From Microbacteriaceae bacterium (GTDB lineage Bacteria; Actinomycetota; Actinomycetes; Actinomycetales; Microbacteriaceae): DNA of 16,096 nucleotides. Of the stretch, positions 1-6,889 are shown one piece after another. Under the pieces are notes generated by a model. The model ran no database searches. It worked only from the letters and a program-made list of their open reading frames with translations, and was not told the origin of the DNA. Position 1 is the stretch's first letter, and every line of letters starts with the position of its first letter. A program made the position numbers and the translations under genes. The DNA lies in assembly GCA_024642605.1 (NCBI GenBank), contig JAHEAT010000014.1:1-16096 (forward strand), written 5' to 3'.

Positions 1-102
1 AGCGCCCCACGATGCGCCGGCTGGCTGAAGCACGAGTGCCACCAATAGAGAGCAAAGCGCCAACAGCGCGGTTCGGCGGCGAATCGAGGTGGTTGCGGTC
101 AA
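1..102 (-). CDS. 5' end of a secreted protein with a signal peptide, cut by window edge
   Basis: The minus strand from a TTG at 102-100 is open for 34 codons to the window edge. It encodes an N-terminus reading MTATTSIRRRTALLALC, then a Leu/Val/Ala-rich stretch ending QPAGASWGA. This is the n-region, hydrophobic core and small-residue cleavage site of a Sec signal peptide. The RRR before the core could hint at Tat, but no clear Tat motif follows. The TTG was chosen because it places the charged segment correctly. The frame also runs upstream to a GTG near 160, which would add a Cys-rich, less signal-like leader. No strong Shine-Dalgarno precedes the TTG. The mature protein lies outside the window, so its function is unknown. 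It is divergent from the gene at 197. Confidence 0.5.
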   Translation of the reverse strand, partial: MTATTSIRRRTALLALCSLLVALVLQPAGASWGA

Positions 103-149
103 GGTGTGCCAACTTTCGTAAATACAAAACTCCAAGCACAGCGCACACT

Positions 150-165
150 GTGAAACTTCTTTCAC
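150..165. promoter_or_regulatory. Perfect inverted repeat overlapping the -35 of the 197 promoter
   Basis: GTGAAA and TTTCAC are perfect six-base arms around a CTTC spacer. The repeat overlaps the proposed -35 box (161-166) in the divergent gap between the genes at 102 (minus) and 197 (plus). A second small palindrome, CACA-C-TGTG (145-153), partly overlaps it. The position suits a repressor operator, but no regulator gene is nearby, so this is a candidate only. Confidence 0.35.
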
Positions 166-190
166 AATACGACAGATGCGAACCTAAACT
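161..190 (+). promoter_or_regulatory. Promoter giving a probable leaderless mRNA
   Basis: TTCACA (161-166, five of six matches to TTGACA) and TAAACT (185-190) are 18 bases apart. The -10 box ends six bases before the GTG at 197, so transcription would start at or next to the start codon. No Shine-Dalgarno precedes that GTG. Both facts fit a leaderless transcript, which is common in Actinobacteria. Confidence 0.5.
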
Positions 191-196
191 TGTCTA

Positions 197-892
197 GTGC
201 AGAAGATATTCATCTACGGTAGCTGCGTATCTCGCGACAGCGTTGACTGGTGGCCGGAGTTCGGGTTTGAACTCGATGGCTACGTAGCCCGTCAATCGCT
301 AATAAGTAGCCAAAGCCACGTTGATCGAACAGCTCTCGGATTCGACTTTGAAAGCATCCCAAATAATTTTCCAAGGGAGATGGCCAAAGGAGATGTCGCC
401 GGAAATCTGCTAAGTCAGATAAGCCACTTTGAACCGTCGGTAATTCTGTGGGATCTCTGCGACGAACGCGGTGGGGTTATTCGGCTTGCCGGCGGCGACT
501 TTATAACCAGCAACCTGATTTATGCAGAGCAGCCAATCGAGGGCGAAGCAATAAGTATTCGCAACGACGAGCACTTCGAACTTTGGAAAAAAGCCTTAGA
601 CCAATTTCTAAGGTCACTCAAAGGCATTCGAGTAGTAGTCAACGCCACACCCTGGGCGCTCAGCAACGATCATGGGGAACCGGTCAACGGCAACTCGGCG
701 AAGGCGGCCAATTTCAACGCAACAATTGAGCGTTACCTAGTTGAGCTCGAAGACCGCGGCCTCGAGGTGATTCGCATAGACCAAAGCAAAGCCGTTTCAC
801 GCGTAGACCACAAGTGGGGCGAAGCGCCTTTTCATTACGTTGATGAAACCTACCGCGAAATGCTGGTTCGGCTAAAAGCCTTAGTCGGCTAG
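197..892 (+). CDS. DUF6270-type protein of surface-glycan loci
   Basis: This 231-residue protein opens with KIFIYGSCVSRDS (3-15), a beta strand followed by a G-S-C-V-S-R-D turn. It continues with a WDLCDERGGV segment (85-94) and ends with FHYVDETY (212-219). These are the features I associate with DUF6270, a family of unknown biochemistry often found in capsule and teichoic-acid-like clusters. The fold looks SGNH-like, with the Ser-Cys near the N-terminus and the His near the C-terminus in the positions of a possible nucleophile and catalytic His; that reading is inference. It has no signal peptide or membrane segment, so it is probably cytoplasmic. The GTG start is set by the leaderless promoter and because the family motif begins right after it. 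Its stop codon shares a CTAG with the convergent gene at 889. Confidence 0.7.
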   Translation: MQKIFIYGSCVSRDSVDWWPEFGFELDGYVARQSLISSQSHVDRTALGFDFESIPNNFPREMAKGDVAGNLLSQISHFEPSVILWDLCDERGGVIRLAGGDFITSNLIYAEQPIEGEAISIRNDEHFELWKKALDQFLRSLKGIRVVVNATPWALSNDHGEPVNGNSAKAANFNATIERYLVELEDRGLEVIRIDQSKAVSRVDHKWGEAPFHYVDETYREMLVRLKALVG

Positions 893-1098
893 CGCCCGAT
901 GACGTTTACCAAGAAGTGAAACCCAACCCACCACCAGGCGAGCATGATTGCAACTCGGGTGGTTCTATGGTGCATGATGCGGTCGATGAGTTCGCCGACC
1001 GATGCCACCGGCGTTTTTTCGCTTCGTGAATAGAGCCAGAGGGCCACCCCGAGAGCTACGAAAAATAAATAGCCACCGATAATCCAGGCAGTGTTCAT
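889..1098 (-). CDS. Small two-helix membrane protein, resembles DUF6186
   Basis: This 69-residue protein has a hydrophobic helix at about 3-23, then a short polar loop (SRSEKTPVASVGELIDRIMHH). A second helix rich in Trp (VAIMLAWWWVGFHFLV, about 49-64) follows. The order of helix, loop with a basic stretch, then a Trp-rich helix recalls DUF6186, a small actinobacterial membrane family of unknown function; this is from memory, not a search. The ATG overlaps the stop of the upstream gene as ATGA (1098-1095), so the two are translationally coupled. GGGG six bases upstream of the ATG can act as Shine-Dalgarno. Its stop lies in the same CTAG as the stop of the plus-strand gene ending at 892. Confidence 0.7.
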   Translation of the reverse strand: MNTAWIIGGYLFFVALGVALWLYSRSEKTPVASVGELIDRIMHHRTTRVAIMLAWWWVGFHFLVNVIGR

Positions 1099-1649
1099 TT
1101 TTTACCCCAAATTCGTAGAAGCCCGATGCCGAGCGCGAGCCACAAAATGACAAACCCCGCCTGGCCATATTTGGTGTCGAGCAGCGGATCGATCAACACC
1201 GAGATCGTGGGGTAAATAGTGAGGCTGCCGGCTAGCTGCCCAAGAATGTTTGCCATAAACTCCCAAGCCGTAATGCCAAGGCACAGAATTGTCCAGAGCG
1301 TTCTAGAGCGCGCCATGCGGGGGTCGGGTTTGTCTTTTGGCCCAGTGTCGGAATACCAAACCAGACGTAAAACCAGTGGCAACAACGCCAATATCAAAGC
1401 GCCGTCAATGTAGCCGTGCCGATCGATCACCGTGAGTGCGATTGCAAAGAGCACTACGCCCCAAAAAGTCCACGCTCGGTTCACCCGAATCTTGTTGCCA
1501 AACCGGTTTCCTAAAACTCCCGATGCGCTAATCCAAACGGCAACCCCACTTAGCGAGAATATGATGGTGTCTTTCGGGCTCCCGCGAAAAACTTGAAGCG
1601 CCGTAGTGATTGCGAACACCCAGAACCAAGGGTTTCGAAATCCTGCCAT
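1095..1649 (-). CDS. Multi-pass membrane protein of unknown function
   Basis: This roughly 184-residue protein is mostly hydrophobic, with about five or six membrane segments. The first is near FWVFAITTALQVF and the last is FVILWLALGIGLLRIW, followed by a GKK tail. A polar loop, YSDTGPKDKPDPRMARSR, lies in the middle. I do not recognise a family. The ATG at 1649 is preferred because AGGA at 1663-1660 is about ten bases upstream. An in-frame GTG at 1667 would add MQEKKW and swallow that site. It overlaps the DUF6186-like gene by four bases, so the pair probably forms a membrane unit. It is divergent from the pyruvyl transferase-family gene at 1750, with a gap of about 100 bases. Confidence 0.75.
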   Translation of the reverse strand: MAGFRNPWFWVFAITTALQVFRGSPKDTIIFSLSGVAVWISASGVLGNRFGNKIRVNRAWTFWGVVLFAIALTVIDRHGYIDGALILALLPLVLRLVWYSDTGPKDKPDPRMARSRTLWTILCLGITAWEFMANILGQLAGSLTIYPTISVLIDPLLDTKYGQAGFVILWLALGIGLLRIWGKK

Positions 1650-1749
1650 CCACTTTTTTTCCTGCACGACTACAGGCTAATGCCCACCTTCTAAGAGTTG
1701 CCAAAGATAGTCTGAAAGCCTGCATCTAGAAACGAAGTGAAGAAGTCGA

Positions 1750-2748
1750 TTGAGTACCAAGCCTGAAACCCGCGCTGAGCTCAACCGGCGCACAATTCTT
1801 CGCAACATGCAACTGGCGAGAGTTCAGGGCGCCGAAAGTTACTTCGCCCAGTCGAAGGTAGTGCAGTTTGTTTCTACCAACCCCAACATAGGCAACTTTT
1901 TACCGGTGCTGGCCATTCAGCAAATGCTTCACGAAAACACCGATGTCTTCAATGTTCATCGAGAAATCGACTGGGATTTTGTAAACGACAACTACGAACT
2001 TGCCGTAATCGGCGGTGCTGGGCTGTTGCACTCAGTCTTCGAACCCTTCTGGCGAGAATTCGCCGAGAAGTGCAACCTTCCCTACCTGATTTGGGGCGTT
2101 GGCCTTTGCAGTATCGATTCGATAGAGCAACCCACATACGTTCACCCTCAGGTAGCGGTGTCGGTGTTCGAGCGCGCTCTCGCGGTGAACGTGAGAGATA
2201 CGTTAACCGCCGATACTTATGGCGGCAGCATCCGCGATCAAATCAGCATCACCGCCTGCCCCACTATTTTTTACCTTCGAAAGTTTGCCGTTTCACCAGT
2301 TAAAAACGCGGTTACCCTTGTGATGCACCCCGAGCTGGTCAGCGACGAAGTGCACGACGCAGTTGAGCGCTCTCTAAAAGCACGCGATCTAAACGTTGTA
2401 AAGACCTTCAACGTGCAGTCAGAAACCGAAGGCGTCGACGACATAATCTACGACTATTACTGCGAGAGTTCACTGGTGGTCACTTCGAGATTGCACGGCG
2501 CAATCATCGCCTACGGCCTTGGTCTTCCATACATTGCCATAGCCGGCGACGAGAAACTTCGCGAGTTCCACCGCCTGTTCGGCGGGGGTTGGTTGGTGGA
2601 GAATTTGAACCAATTGAACCAAGTGCTAGAGCGCGCCGATTTCAGTTTCGCCGAGCCAGGCGTAGAACCTTCTAAGCCAGACCTATCCGACGTGATCAAC
2701 TTTGGAATTTTGGCCACATCGTTTCACGATAAAGCGCAAAACAAGTAG
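1750..2748 (+). CDS. Polysaccharide pyruvyl transferase family protein
   Basis: This 332-residue protein fits the polysaccharide pyruvyl transferase family (PF04230), whose characterised members transfer pyruvate from phosphoenolpyruvate to a sugar as a ketal. The N-terminal lobe has FVSTNPNIGNFLPVLAIQQML (40-60), a G-x-N-x-G-like turn. VIGGAGLLHS (86-95) and YLIWGVGLCSID (112-123) are the usual glycine-rich strand ends. ACPTIFYL (169-176) is the family's CPS/CPT-like strand. VTSRLHGAIIAYGLGLP (244-260) holds the hallmark S-R-L-H-G near the C-terminus. It has no signal peptide, so it should act in the cytoplasm. TTG is the likely start, with only a weak GAAG-like site upstream. Some members of this fold are not true pyruvyl transferases, so the donor is unproven. 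It is followed 49 bases later by the phosphorylase gene. Confidence 0.85.
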   Translation: MSTKPETRAELNRRTILRNMQLARVQGAESYFAQSKVVQFVSTNPNIGNFLPVLAIQQMLHENTDVFNVHREIDWDFVNDNYELAVIGGAGLLHSVFEPFWREFAEKCNLPYLIWGVGLCSIDSIEQPTYVHPQVAVSVFERALAVNVRDTLTADTYGGSIRDQISITACPTIFYLRKFAVSPVKNAVTLVMHPELVSDEVHDAVERSLKARDLNVVKTFNVQSETEGVDDIIYDYYCESSLVVTSRLHGAIIAYGLGLPYIAIAGDEKLREFHRLFGGGWLVENLNQLNQVLERADFSFAEPGVEPSKPDLSDVINFGILATSFHDKAQNK

Positions 2749-2757
2749 AGTTTTCTA

Positions 2758-2777
2758 AAGCGTTGTAAACGCTTGCA
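2758..2777. promoter_or_regulatory. LacI-family operator upstream of the GH13_18 phosphorylase gene
   Basis: AAGCGTT-GTA-AACGCTT (2758-2774) is a perfect seven-base inverted repeat. Overlapping it, TGTAAACGCTTGCA (2764-2777) nearly matches the CG-centred consensus of LacI/CcpA-type sites. It lies in the 49-base gap before the phosphorylase gene, ending 11 bases before its Shine-Dalgarno. Binding there would block initiation or elongation. Local sugar-responsive repression is therefore likely. The regulator gene is not in this window. Confidence 0.7.
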
Positions 2778-2787
2778 GTTGCTACTT

Positions 2788-2793
2788 GGAGGA
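2788..2793 (+). promoter_or_regulatory. Strong Shine-Dalgarno that fixes the phosphorylase start
   Basis: GGAGGA sits four bases before the ATG at 2798. It rules out the upstream in-frame TTG at 2786, which would overlap the site itself. It is the strongest ribosome binding site I noticed in the window. Confidence 0.8.
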
Positions 2794-2797
2794 TTCG

Positions 2798-4267
2798 ATG
2801 TCTGGTGCCAGCATTCTGGTATACGCCGAACGCGTCGGTGGAAACCTCGGCGAGATCGAGAAATTACTCGCCGGCCCGCTAGCCGATTTCAACGGTGTTC
2901 ACGTGCTGCCGTTCTTTCACCCTTACGATGGCGACGACGCCGGCTTCGACCCAATCGACCACACCATCGTCGACCCTCGCCTAGGCAACTGGGCCGACTT
3001 CAAGCGAATCTCGCAAACTCACGAACTCACCGCCGACCTAATCGTGAACCACGCTTCGTACCTTTCTCCAGAGTTCATCGACTGGCAAGCCAAGGGCGAT
3101 GCATCTGAGTTTGCCGGCATGTTTCTAACCATGGATGTCGTCTTTCCAAACGGTGCCACCGAAGCGGGAATCACGTCGTTCTACCGCCCGCGCCCAGGTC
3201 TTCCGTTTACGGCATATGAAGTTGACGGCAAGCGACGACTGGTCTGGACCACCTTTATGCCGAGCCAGGTCGACATCGACATTAAGCACCCGGCCGGTAA
3301 GGCCTACCTGGTTCGAATTCTCGAAGCGTTGAAGAGCGGCGGCGTAAAGGTTGTTCGCCTCGACGCAGTGGGTTACGCCGTAAAGACTCCCGGCACCGAC
3401 TCATTCATGACCGCCGAGACCCTCGAGTTCGTCAAAGAAATCGGCGAGCTCATTCACAGCTATGACATGCGCGTTCTAGTTGAAGTTCACGCCCACTACA
3501 CCCAGCAACTCGAAATTGCACCTCTGGTAGATCTCATCTACGACTTCCAAACTGCACCGCTACTGCTGCACTCGTTCTTCACCGGAACCGTGGATCGTCT
3601 GGACAACTGGTTCAAGATTCGCCCACACAACTGCCTAAACGTGCTCGACACTCACGACGGTTATGGCGTAATCGACGGTGGGCCTATCAACGGCCGTCCT
3701 GGCTTGATTACCCAGGATGAAATGGCCTTCATCTTTGAGCGCGCAGCCCAGAACACCGGAGGCCACTCGCAAATCGCCAGCGTTGTGCCTCAGTGGTTTA
3801 ACTTGCCACATCAGATCAACGCGACGCTACCGAACATCCTCGCTAACGACACCGCCTATGTCGCGAGCCGTGCCGTGCAGTTCTTCTTGCCTGGTGAACC
3901 TCAGGTTTACTACGTTGGCCTGTTTAATGGCATGGATGACCAGCAGCTGTTTGCTCGCACCGGTCAGGGTCGCGACGTAAACCGCCACAACTACACGCCA
4001 GCCGAAATCGCTCAAGCTCTCGAACAACCGGTTACCAGAGCAATCGTGGCACTCGCTCGCATTCGCAACCACAATGCCTTCAACGGAGAGTTCACCTGGC
4101 TGGTTACCGGTCCGAGCTCGATCACGCTTGCGTGGCAAAACAGTGGCGACAGCGCGACTCTGGAGGTGAACACGTCGATCGAAAACCCGAGCTTCACCAT
4201 TCAGGTTAGAAGTGCCGATGGCACCTCGAAGCGCGTTTCTGGAGTAGACGAGCTCGCTGGCTTCTAG
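2798..4267 (+). CDS. Sucrose phosphorylase-type enzyme (GH13_18)
   Basis: The family cleaves sucrose or a close relative with phosphate, retaining configuration, to give alpha-glucose 1-phosphate. The 489-residue length is usual. FNGVHVLPFFHPYDGDDAGF and DPIDHTIVDPRLG (31-63) are the N-terminal family blocks, and YRPRPGLPFT (129-138) forms part of the active site. The nucleophile is D189 in RLDAVGYA, the acid/base E229 in VEVHAHY, and the third carboxylate D287 in LDTHDG. All are offset by three from Bifidobacterium adolescentis numbering (192/232/290). VQFFLPGEPQVYYVG (360-374) is also typical. The acceptor loop differs: where the Bifidobacterium enzyme, as I recall it, has L-D-L-Y-Q, this one has N-L-P-H-Q (335-339), so the leaving group may not be plain fructose. 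It is cytoplasmic with no signal peptide. A LacI-type operator lies just upstream. It could feed nucleotide-sugar synthesis for the neighbouring glycan genes. Confidence 0.9.
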   Translation: MSGASILVYAERVGGNLGEIEKLLAGPLADFNGVHVLPFFHPYDGDDAGFDPIDHTIVDPRLGNWADFKRISQTHELTADLIVNHASYLSPEFIDWQAKGDASEFAGMFLTMDVVFPNGATEAGITSFYRPRPGLPFTAYEVDGKRRLVWTTFMPSQVDIDIKHPAGKAYLVRILEALKSGGVKVVRLDAVGYAVKTPGTDSFMTAETLEFVKEIGELIHSYDMRVLVEVHAHYTQQLEIAPLVDLIYDFQTAPLLLHSFFTGTVDRLDNWFKIRPHNCLNVLDTHDGYGVIDGGPINGRPGLITQDEMAFIFERAAQNTGGHSQIASVVPQWFNLPHQINATLPNILANDTAYVASRAVQFFLPGEPQVYYVGLFNGMDDQQLFARTGQGRDVNRHNYTPAEIAQALEQPVTRAIVALARIRNHNAFNGEFTWLVTGPSSITLAWQNSGDSATLEVNTSIENPSFTIQVRSADGTSKRVSGVDELAGF

Positions 4268-4283
4268 GGCGTGCTAGAGCCTT

Positions 4284-4320
4284 TCGGGTAGGGTTGGAAA
4301 CGACTAAAACTGCTACCCGA
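4284..4320. repeat. Eight-base inverted repeat upstream of the fusion gene
   Basis: TCGGGTAG (4284-4291) and CTACCCGA (4313-4320) are perfect arms around a 21-base spacer, in the 64-base gap between the phosphorylase stop and the GTG at 4332. No T-run follows, so an intrinsic terminator is unlikely. It may be an operator or an mRNA hairpin ending just before the Shine-Dalgarno AGAGG (4322-4326). Confidence 0.45.
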
Positions 4321-4331
4321 TAGAGGTTCAA

Positions 4332-6887
4332 GTGCGCGATTTTCTAACCCGAGCCGTTAGATATGTTCTAAAACGAGGCAAGGTTCGCCGCTACACACTA
4401 AAGATCAACGAGTTCAGCGAGAAGCTGCTGCTTCAAACCGAAGATGAGCTGAGTGCACAACTCGTCAAGCGCCTTGAGCACGGCAAGCCACTCGACGAAA
4501 TTTTGGTTGGCCACGTGCGCGCTAGCTACCCAAAGGGAAACCGCGTTGCCGCTCGTTCGGCGCTACAGCGTATCTACGACGCTCCATCCACTCGCACTCT
4601 CGGAGCCATCGGCTTCGGCACTTTTTTGGCCACCGATGGTCTTCACGAATCGGCCCTCGGCTTCTTTCGCGAAGCTGGAATTGACCGGGTTAAAGAAGTA
4701 GCCCCCTTCGAATACTTCGACTCACTAGTTCAGGTAGAAGGTAACACTGCCCTTGCAGAAGTTGAGGCGTTGCTTGCCACCGACTCGATTTCGGCCTCAT
4801 TCAGAGCCACACTCATCCGTGTAGCCATCAAGCACCAACACATCTCCCAGGTTCGCAAGTGGGTGGCCGGCTTAGACACACCGGTAAACCGCGCAGCTCT
4901 CAACGAAGTTGAGCGCACCGAACTCGACTGGTGGGTTCGCATGCTCGCCGACGACGGCAGCGCCACCAAGAACATTGCCAACACCGTCAACTTCGCGGTT
5001 ATGGACTACAAGATGCTCGACTACCAGCGCTCATCTTCTAACCGCGGAGACTACGTTCAGACCCTCGCCGCCATTTCGCACCTGCTGCGTTTTCAGAACG
5101 TCGAGTTCGTCGGCGGCTCCAAGCTTGCCAGTTACCTAACCTCGCTCCAGTCGAGAATTCACAAGAATCGTCGACTCGACGGCAAACCGGTAAAGGTTCA
5201 GCCAATCGAGTTGCAACGCGACTTTGCCTCTGGCAAGAGCTACCCAAAGAACACTTGGCTAATCAGCAACGGCTGGTTCATGCACCGCCCATACATGGGC
5301 AAGGTTGACTTTCCATACCCAGAGAACATCAACCCGATCATGATCTCCTTCCACATTCAAGATGCCGGCGTGATGAACGACGAGGTTGCTGCCGAACTCA
5401 AGAAGTTTGGCCCTATCGGTTGCCGTGACTGGACCACCGTTTATCGTCTTCGCGACTACGGTGTTCCTGCATTCTTCTCGGGTTGTGTAACCACCACCGT
5501 CGGTCAGGTTCTGCCAAAGGCGCGCTTTGCCGGCCGCATCCCTAAGCTCGCGGTGGTCGAAGCCGGGCTCAAGTGGAACAAATGGCGCTACCTCTTTATG
5601 TGGAAGTGGTTCTACATTCAAATTGGCGATTACGTACGCAAGTTCACTCTGGTTGAAGGCCTCGAAGATGCGCGCGGAATGTTGGCAAAGTACGCAGACT
5701 ACGGCAAGGTAATCACCAAGCGCTTGCACTGCTACCTACCGGCACGTTCGATGGGGCTCCCTGTCGAGTTTGTGCCTAGCAAACGCTCGGATGTTCGCTT
5801 CGAGGGTCTTCTAGATCTAAACGAGGAAGACTTCAACAAGATTCGAAGCGGCATCGAGCAGAAGCTTGAGATTGTCATCAGCAACATTCTTGCGGGTAAG
5901 TCACACGCCGAGGTCATGGAGATTTGGCGTGAACTCGTTGCACCAGATGTAGCCTTCGCCGACAAATACTGCAAGAACCTGGAGCCACTGGGTGAGTCAG
6001 CGATCGACCTGCCCGATGTTTACAAGAAGTTTGAATCACACGTTGTACGTCTGGGCAAAAACAAGCGTGGGCCTAAGGCGGTAGATGTAGCTTTCGCCTG
6101 CGACCAGAACCTGCAGAACGAACTGATTGTGGTGCTGGCTTCGCTGGTTAAAAACACTCAGCGCGAAATCAATGCGCACATTCTCACCCGCGGCCTCGGC
6201 AACGACTACTTCGTTAAGGTCGCGTCGCTTTTTCCTAAAGTGAACTTCCACTTTCACGACTTCAGCGACATTCAGTACGGTAGCAAGGTCAACCTGATGA
6301 AACACATCACGGTTTCAACCTTCGACCGCCTGTTCTTGCCTGCCGTGCTGAAAGACCTCGACAAGGTGCTCTACCTAGATGTCGATATTTTGATTCGCGG
6401 TGATGTTGGCAAGCTTTACGATCTGAAGTTGGGCAACAAGGTGTTCGGTGGCAAGAAGAGCCGTCTCGATGGCTGGTCGAGCCTCATCGACGTAATCACG
6501 CGCGTGAGCCTGTCGCTTCCGGCCAAGCAGGCTTGGGCGCTGCGCCGACGCGCGCACGAAACGGGAGACCTAACCGCCGACACCTACAACGCCGGCATTC
6601 TTCTTATGAACCTAAAAAAGATGCGCTCCGAAGACTTCATAGCCAAGAACCTGTACCTTGTTGAAGAACTTCGATTGAACGACCAAGATGTAATGAACTT
6701 CTGGTCGCGGGGTCGTGCACTTGCAATCGACGACGACTGGAACTTCGTGCCTACCCAGGACTACTCGGCGGACCCCAAGATTGTTCACTGGGCCGGGCCG
6801 GGCAAGCCTTGGAAGGCTGGATACGCGCTTTACAAAGATGAGTTCTTGGCCTACGCGAAAGAACTAAACATCAAGGTTGGAAAGTAG
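4332..6887 (+). CDS. Fusion: helical region, pyruvyl transferase-like domain, GT8 glycosyltransferase
   Basis: This is an 851-residue cytoplasmic protein in three parts. Residues 1-215 are mainly helical and look solenoid-like. Residues 230-490 resemble the polysaccharide pyruvyl transferase fold: NRGDYVQTLAA (237-247) is the N-x-G-D-x-x-Q-T turn, NTWLISNGWF (307-316) and IGCRDWTTV (362-370) follow, and ITKRLHCYLPARSMGLPVEF (461-480) carries the R-L-H hallmark. Residues 583-845 are a GT8 retaining GT-A domain: VDVAFACDQN (584-593) at the nucleotide-binding start, the D-x-D metal site D683-V-D685 in YLDVDILIRGD, TYNAGILLMNL (751-761), and HWAGPGKPW (819-827). Domain assignments are from motifs; donor and acceptor are unknown. 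The start is the GTG with AGAGG five bases upstream. One chain may add a sugar and modify the same glycan. It is convergent with the GT2 gene, two bases between stops. Confidence 0.85.
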   Translation: MRDFLTRAVRYVLKRGKVRRYTLKINEFSEKLLLQTEDELSAQLVKRLEHGKPLDEILVGHVRASYPKGNRVAARSALQRIYDAPSTRTLGAIGFGTFLATDGLHESALGFFREAGIDRVKEVAPFEYFDSLVQVEGNTALAEVEALLATDSISASFRATLIRVAIKHQHISQVRKWVAGLDTPVNRAALNEVERTELDWWVRMLADDGSATKNIANTVNFAVMDYKMLDYQRSSSNRGDYVQTLAAISHLLRFQNVEFVGGSKLASYLTSLQSRIHKNRRLDGKPVKVQPIELQRDFASGKSYPKNTWLISNGWFMHRPYMGKVDFPYPENINPIMISFHIQDAGVMNDEVAAELKKFGPIGCRDWTTVYRLRDYGVPAFFSGCVTTTVGQVLPKARFAGRIPKLAVVEAGLKWNKWRYLFMWKWFYIQIGDYVRKFTLVEGLEDARGMLAKYADYGKVITKRLHCYLPARSMGLPVEFVPSKRSDVRFEGLLDLNEEDFNKIRSGIEQKLEIVISNILAGKSHAEVMEIWRELVAPDVAFADKYCKNLEPLGESAIDLPDVYKKFESHVVRLGKNKRGPKAVDVAFACDQNLQNELIVVLASLVKNTQREINAHILTRGLGNDYFVKVASLFPKVNFHFHDFSDIQYGSKVNLMKHITVSTFDRLFLPAVLKDLDKVLYLDVDILIRGDVGKLYDLKLGNKVFGGKKSRLDGWSSLIDVITRVSLSLPAKQAWALRRRAHETGDLTADTYNAGILLMNLKKMRSEDFIAKNLYLVEELRLNDQDVMNFWSRGRALAIDDDWNFVPTQDYSADPKIVHWAGPGKPWKAGYALYKDEFLAYAKELNIKVGK

Positions 6888-6889
6888 TT

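Noticed and set aside
12..197. Open frame of 61 codons on plus at the left edge
   Set aside because: Its composition is not protein-like, it overlaps the promoter of the gene at 197, and the opposite strand gives a clear signal peptide.
1698..1728. Possible promoter TTGCCA with CATCTA upstream of the gene at 1750
   Set aside because: Spacing is 19 bases and the -10 is poor, so I cannot support a specific promoter in this divergent gap.
2773..3108. Arg-rich open frame of 111 codons on plus overlapping the phosphorylase
   Set aside because: It is an out-of-frame shadow; the phosphorylase frame carries the strong Shine-Dalgarno and all family motifs.
4261..4331. Terminator after the phosphorylase gene
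   Set aside because: The inverted repeat there has a long loop and no following T-run, so the downstream fusion gene may be co-transcribed.
5259..5729. Open frame of 156 codons on minus inside the fusion gene
   Set aside because: It is the antisense shadow of the pyruvyl transferase-like domain and has no ribosome site or known motif.
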